This document shows, one piece after another, positions 40,955-44,547 of a stretch of DNA of 44,547 bases. The stretch is taken from positions 1 to 44,547 of the forward strand of contig NZ_AMXF01000009.1 of the NCBI RefSeq assembly GCF_000310225.1. Reading direction: 5' to 3'. The notes below the pieces were generated by a model that searched no databases, was not told the DNA's origin, and saw only the letters and a list, made by a program, of their open reading frames with translations. The translations under genes were made by a program, and so were the position numbers. The first letter of the stretch is position 1; each line of letters opens with the position of its first letter. Source of the DNA: Thauera phenylacetica B4P (GTDB lineage: Bacteria > Pseudomonadota > Gammaproteobacteria > Burkholderiales > Rhodocyclaceae).

Positions 40955-42379
40955 ATGAGCACAACACTCCACCACCTCGCCGAGGCCCATAACGCGCGCT
41001 TCGGCACCAGCGGCGTACGCGGCCTCGTCTCCGACCTGACGGACGCAGTCTGCTACGCCTACGCCCAGGCCTTCCTGCGCAGCGCTGCCGCCGGCAGCCC
41101 GCGCATCGTCGTCGGCCACGACCTGCGTCCGAGCAGCCCGCGCATCGCCGCGGCCTGCGCCCAGGCGATCCGCGACGCCGGCCGCGAGGCGATTTTCGTC
41201 GGCGCCCTGCCCACGCCTGCGCTCGCCTACTGTTGCGCGCTGCACGGCGCCGCGGGCATCGTCGTCACCGGCAGCCATATCCCCTTCGACCGCAACGGCA
41301 TCAAGTTCTACCGCGCCGACGGCGAGATCGACAAGGCGGACGAGCAGGCCATCCTCGACACCGAGGTGGCCGTACCCGATGCGCTGTCGCCGTCCCCCCT
41401 CTCCGCGGTCGACACCGCCGCGCTGGACGCCTACGTCGCGCGCTACACCGACTTCTTCGGCATCGGCGCGCTCGCCGGCACGCGCGTGGCACTGTACGAG
41501 CACTCAAGCGTGGCGCGCGACGTGCTGCGCACGGTGTTCGAGCACCTCGGCGCCGAGGTCCTGTCGCTCGGACGCACCGACACCTTCGTTCCGATCGACA
41601 CCGAGGCCGTGCGCGCCGAGGACATCGCGCAGGCGCACGCGTGGGCGCAGGCGCATCGCTTCGACGCCATCGTGTCGACCGACGGCGACGCCGACCGCCC
41701 GCTGATCGGCGACGAGACCGGCACCTGGCTGCGCGGCGACGTGGTCGGCATCCTGTGCGCGCAGTATTTGCAGGCCGACGTGGTGGTCACGCCGGTGAGC
41801 AGCAACACCGCGGTGGAAAAGTGCGGCGCGTTCCGCCAGGTGGTGAGGACGCGGATCGGCTCGCCCTATGTCATCGCCGGCATGGATGCGCAGCGTGGCG
41901 CAGGGCGTGTGGTGGGCTACGAGGCGAACGGCGGCTTCCTGCTCGGCAGCGATGTGGAACGCGGAGGGGCGAGGCTGAAGGCCCTGCCGACGCGCGACTC
42001 CCTGCTGCCGATGCTGGCCCTGCTGGCCATGGCGCGCGCCCATGGCTGCCGCGTGTCGCAACTGGCCGATGCCCTGCCGCGCCGCTTCACCGCCAGCGAC
42101 CGCATCCAGAACGTGCCGACGGAGTTCAGCCGCGCCCTGATCGCGCGCCTGCAGCAGGCTCCTGGCGAAGCCGCCGCGCTGATGGCGCCCGACGCCGGCG
42201 CCGTGACGGCGATCGATACGACCGACGGCCTGCGCGTCCACTTCGCCACCGGCGCGATCGTGCACCTGCGCCCCTCCGGCAACGCCCCCGAGCTGCGCTG
42301 CTACGCCGAAGCCGACGACGAGTCCCGCGCCCGCGCCCTGTGCGACGCCTGCCTCGCACGCATCGCCGCCACCTTGTAG
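40955..42379 (+). CDS. manB: Phosphomannomutase (copy 2)
   Basis: 474 aa with the same residue numbering as copy 1: Ser107 in TGSHIP, DGDADR, GYEANGGF and RPSGNAPELR all present. GC-rich throughout, so it is probably the resident copy. The start at 40955 is preferred; the frame extends upstream to 40703 but through REP sequence. The stop codon TAG lies inside a REP element (42375-42398), so the REP supplies the end of the reading frame. It is alone between REP clusters, close to the dTDP-rhamnose genes. Confidence 0.9.
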   Translation: MSTTLHHLAEAHNARFGTSGVRGLVSDLTDAVCYAYAQAFLRSAAAGSPRIVVGHDLRPSSPRIAAACAQAIRDAGREAIFVGALPTPALAYCCALHGAAGIVVTGSHIPFDRNGIKFYRADGEIDKADEQAILDTEVAVPDALSPSPLSAVDTAALDAYVARYTDFFGIGALAGTRVALYEHSSVARDVLRTVFEHLGAEVLSLGRTDTFVPIDTEAVRAEDIAQAHAWAQAHRFDAIVSTDGDADRPLIGDETGTWLRGDVVGILCAQYLQADVVVTPVSSNTAVEKCGAFRQVVRTRIGSPYVIAGMDAQRGAGRVVGYEANGGFLLGSDVERGGARLKALPTRDSLLPMLALLAMARAHGCRVSQLADALPRRFTASDRIQNVPTEFSRALIARLQQAPGEAAALMAPDAGAVTAIDTTDGLRVHFATGAIVHLRPSGNAPELRCYAEADDESRARALCDACLARIAATL

Positions 42380-42526
42380 GAGCACCGGCAGGCGCGAACG
42401 GCGGCGGTGCGGGTGGCACGCGCATCGATTGCCAGGAGGCTGCGGTTCGCGGCTGCCGCCGCTCCTACATAAGCCGCAAGCGCGCCCGTCGCCGAGTGCC
42501 CCTGTAGGAGCGCCGGCAGGCGCGAA
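42375..42526. repeat. REP cluster after manB copy 2
   Basis: Three REPs: 42375-42398, 42446-42469 (GCGGCTGCCGCC variant, opposite direction) and 42503-42526. The first overlaps the manB stop. The remainder of the 304-nt interval up to 42683 holds no gene and no convincing promoter; a C/T-rich stretch precedes rfbA. Confidence 0.85.
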
Positions 42527-42683
42527 AGCAGCCTCGAACACCGGCACGCGGCTCGATGCCGGCAAGCCTGATCGCGCCGGGCGCAGCTTGGCGTAAGCTA
42601 TCGCGACTCCGCGCGCCGCAGGCCACAAGCTTTCCACCTCCTCGGCCAACCAACTCCTCCCCCTCCTCCCGGACTTTCGCACC

Positions 42684-43562
42684 ATGAAAGGCATCATCCT
42701 CGCCGGTGGCTCCGGCACCCGGCTGCATCCGATCACGCGCGGCGTCTCCAAGCAGCTGCTGCCGATCTACGACAAGCCGATGATCTATTACCCGCTGTCA
42801 GTGCTCATGCTCGCCGGCATCCGCGAGATCCTGGTCATCTCGACCCCGGACGACCTGCCCAACTTCCGCAAGCTGCTGGGCGACGGCGCGGACTTCGGCA
42901 TCGCGCTGAGCTACGCCGAGCAGCCCTCGCCCGACGGCCTGGCGCAGGCCTTCCTGATCGGGGAGGACTTCATCGGCGACGACAACGTGTGCCTGATCCT
43001 GGGCGACAACATCTTCTACGGCTACGGCTTCAGCGCCATGCTGCGCGAAGCGGCCAGCCGCGCGCATGGGGCGACCATCTTCGGCTACCACGTCTCCGAC
43101 CCCGAGCGCTTCGGGGTGGTGGAGTTCGACGCCGGCGGCAAGGCGGTCTCGATCGAGGAGAAGCCCAAGGCGCCCAAGTCCAACTATGCGGTCACCGGGC
43201 TGTACTTCTACGACAACTCGGTGGTGGAGATCGCAAAGCGGGTGAAGCCCTCGGCGCGCGGCGAGCTCGAGATCACCGACGTCAACAACGCCTACCTGCA
43301 GCGCGGCGACCTGCATGTGAGCCTGCTCGGGCGCGGCTTCGCGTGGCTGGACACCGGCACGCACGACTCGCTGATGGAGGCGAGCCACTTCGTGCAGACC
43401 ATCGAGGCACGCCAGGGGCTGAAGGTGGCCTGCCTGGAGGAGATCGCCTACCACCAGGGCTGGCTGTCAGCCGCGCAACTGGCGCGCCAGGCCGAGGCGC
43501 TGAGCAAGACCGGCTACGGCCAGTACCTCCAACGCCTGCTGCGCCAGGAGGTGGTCCGGTGA
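42684..43562 (+). CDS. rfbA: Glucose-1-phosphate thymidylyltransferase
   Basis: 292 aa, normal length. [19 protein letters not shown] is the nucleotide-binding signature, with [37 protein letters not shown] and [14 protein letters not shown]. It makes dTDP-glucose, the first step to dTDP-L-rhamnose. The stop overlaps the rfbC start. rfbB and rfbD are not in the window and may lie to the right or elsewhere. Confidence 0.95.
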   Translation: MKGIILAGGSGTRLHPITRGVSKQLLPIYDKPMIYYPLSVLMLAGIREILVISTPDDLPNFRKLLGDGADFGIALSYAEQPSPDGLAQAFLIGEDFIGDDNVCLILGDNIFYGYGFSAMLREAASRAHGATIFGYHVSDPERFGVVEFDAGGKAVSIEEKPKAPKSNYAVTGLYFYDNSVVEIAKRVKPSARGELEITDVNNAYLQRGDLHVSLLGRGFAWLDTGTHDSLMEASHFVQTIEARQGLKVACLEEIAYHQGWLSAAQLARQAEALSKTGYGQYLQRLLRQEVVR

Positions 43563-44095
43563 AAGTCGTCGAGACCGCGCTGCCCGGCGTGCTGATCATC
43601 GAGCCGAAGGCCTTCGGCGACCACCGCGGATTCTTCCTCGAGACCTTCCAGGTCGAGCGCTACCGCGAGGCGGGCATCACCCTGCCCTTCGTGCAGGACA
43701 ACCACTCGCGCTCGCAGCGCGGCGTGCTGCGCGGGCTGCATTTCCAGAGGACGCGCCCGCAGGGCAAGCTGGTGAGCGTGAGCCGCGGGGCGGTGTATGA
43801 CGTCGCGGTGGACATCGACCCGGCCTCGGCGACTTACGGGCAGTTCGTCGGAGTGGAGCTCAACGACGACAACCACCGCCAGATGTGGATCCCGCCCGGG
43901 TATGCGCATGGGTTCTGCGTGCTGAGCGAGGTGGCGGATTTCCAGTACAAGTGCACCGATTTCTACTTTCCGGCGGACGAGGGTGGCCTGCTCTGGAACG
44001 ACCCGGACGTGGGGATCCCGTGGCCGATCACCGAGCCGCAGCTATCGGCAAAGGACATCGACAACCCCCGCCTGCGCGACCTGAAACCGACGTAG
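43559..44095 (+). CDS. rfbC: dTDP-4-dehydrorhamnose 3,5-epimerase
   Basis: 178 aa from a GTG at 43559 that overlaps the rfbA stop (GTGA). The cupin-fold active site shows [16 protein letters not shown] with catalytic His61, [25 protein letters not shown] and the Tyr130 region FQYKCTDFY. It epimerises the 4-keto sugar toward L-rhamnose. Its order after rfbA is common in rhamnose operons. Confidence 0.95.
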   Translation: MKVVETALPGVLIIEPKAFGDHRGFFLETFQVERYREAGITLPFVQDNHSRSQRGVLRGLHFQRTRPQGKLVSVSRGAVYDVAVDIDPASATYGQFVGVELNDDNHRQMWIPPGYAHGFCVLSEVADFQYKCTDFYFPADEGGLLWNDPDVGIPWPITEPQLSAKDIDNPRLRDLKPT

Positions 44096-44101
44096 CCCCC
44101 C

Positions 44102-44547
44102 GTAGGAGCGGCGGCAGCCGCGATGGCTGCGGGTCCATTGGGTGCTGCGCTTGGTCAATGGCCGACTTCGCGCCTGCCGGCGCTCGTGCAGGGGCACGGA
44201 GACGGGTGCGCTCGCGGAGAATGTAGGAGCGGCGGCAGCCGCGATGGCTGCGGGTCGGTTGGGTGCTGCGCTTGGTCAATGGCCGACTTCGCGCCTGCCG
44301 GCGCTCCTACAGGGGCACGGAGACGGGTGCGCTCGCGGTGAATGTAGGAGCGGCGGCAGCCGCGATGGTTGCGGGTCCATTGGGTGCTGCGCTTGTTCAA
44401 TGGCCGACTTCGCGCCTGCCGGCGCTCCTACAGGGGCACGGAGACGGGTGTGCTCGCGGTGAGTGTAGGAGCGGCGGCAGCCGCGATGGCTGCGGGTCGG
44501 TTGGGTGCTGCGCTTGGTCAATGGCCGACTTCGCGCCTGCCGGCGCT
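44102..44547. repeat. Tandem REP/BIME array, 121-bp unit, 3.7 copies
   Basis: Units begin at 44102, 44223, 44344 and 44465 and run to the window end. Each has the GGAGCGGCGGCAGCCGCG form and, facing it, the GCGCCTGCCGGCGCTCCTAC form, separated by a conserved spacer distinct from that of the 1-300 array. Copies differ at only a few bases. The array starts 6 nt after the rfbC stop. Open frames within it reflect the repeat period, not genes. Confidence 0.9.

Noticed and set aside
44123-44521. Long repetitive open frames on both strands at the right end
   Set aside because: They follow the 121-bp period of the REP array (period not fixed by protein features), have no start context and encode REP translation products; treated as repeats.

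Overview
The window looks like chromosomal DNA of a high-GC betaproteobacterium, most like the Thauera/Azoarcus (Rhodocyclales) group. This is inferred from the GC-rich codon use of the backbone genes, the many REP-type palindromes (core GTAGGAGCGCCGGCAGGCGC and a GGCGGCAGCC variant) and the style of the lipopolysaccharide genes. No rRNA, tRNA, CRISPR or phage genes were seen. Almost all of it is one surface-polysaccharide (LPS/O-antigen) locus with toxin-antitoxin (TA) and mobile-ATPase cargo inserted between the sugar genes.

Layout. 1-0.37 kb: tandem REP array. 0.37-4.6 kb: cobC (with a palindrome inserted in frame), a DUF4143 ATPase, an ELM1-family protein, a Uma2 protein and a DinJ/YafQ pair. 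4.6-9.4 kb (+): a tightly overlapping operon of a GT4 glycosyltransferase, a NodB deacetylase, a second ELM1-family protein, a GT4-like enzyme and a GT2. 9.4-13.8 kb (-): a convergent operon of a decayed GT2, two paralogous GT4s and the O-antigen ligase. 13.9-17.8 kb: cargo block with vapBC, truncated hipA, a GNAT/DUF1778 TA pair and a second ATPase, carrying a direct repeat. 18.1-22.4 kb: chain-length regulator and a glmS lacking most of its glutaminase domain, split by an AlbA_2 ATPase gene that sits between two copies of the glmS 5' end.

22.4-27.1 kb is clearly AT-rich and holds the serotype-type genes wzx, GT2, wzy and GT4. 27.1-32.7 kb is the GDP-mannose/GDP-fucose block gmd-fcl-manC-manB plus a frameshifted gmm. 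32.65-33.4 kb is another AT-rich GT2. 33.4-37.9 kb is an N-acetylaminosugar initiation module: a WbpV-like reductase, a WbpL-like transferase, a NeuD/PglD-like acyltransferase and a WbpM-like 4,6-dehydratase. 37.9-40.5 kb is a second cargo block: broken DUF4160 with DUF2442, ccdAB and two divergent Uma2 genes. 40.5-44.1 kb holds REP clusters, a second manB paralogue and rfbA-rfbC for dTDP-rhamnose. 44.1-44.5 kb is a second tandem REP array.

Together the genes suggest a Wzx/Wzy-dependent O-antigen containing fucose (or another GDP-mannose-derived sugar), rhamnose and an N-acetylaminosugar, started by the WbpL-like enzyme, with length set by the Wzz-like protein and joined to lipid A-core by the ligase. 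The most unusual aspect is structural: at two places cargo lies between partial duplicates of a neighbouring gene's end, short palindromes sit at cargo edges and inside cobC, and many genes carry single decay lesions.
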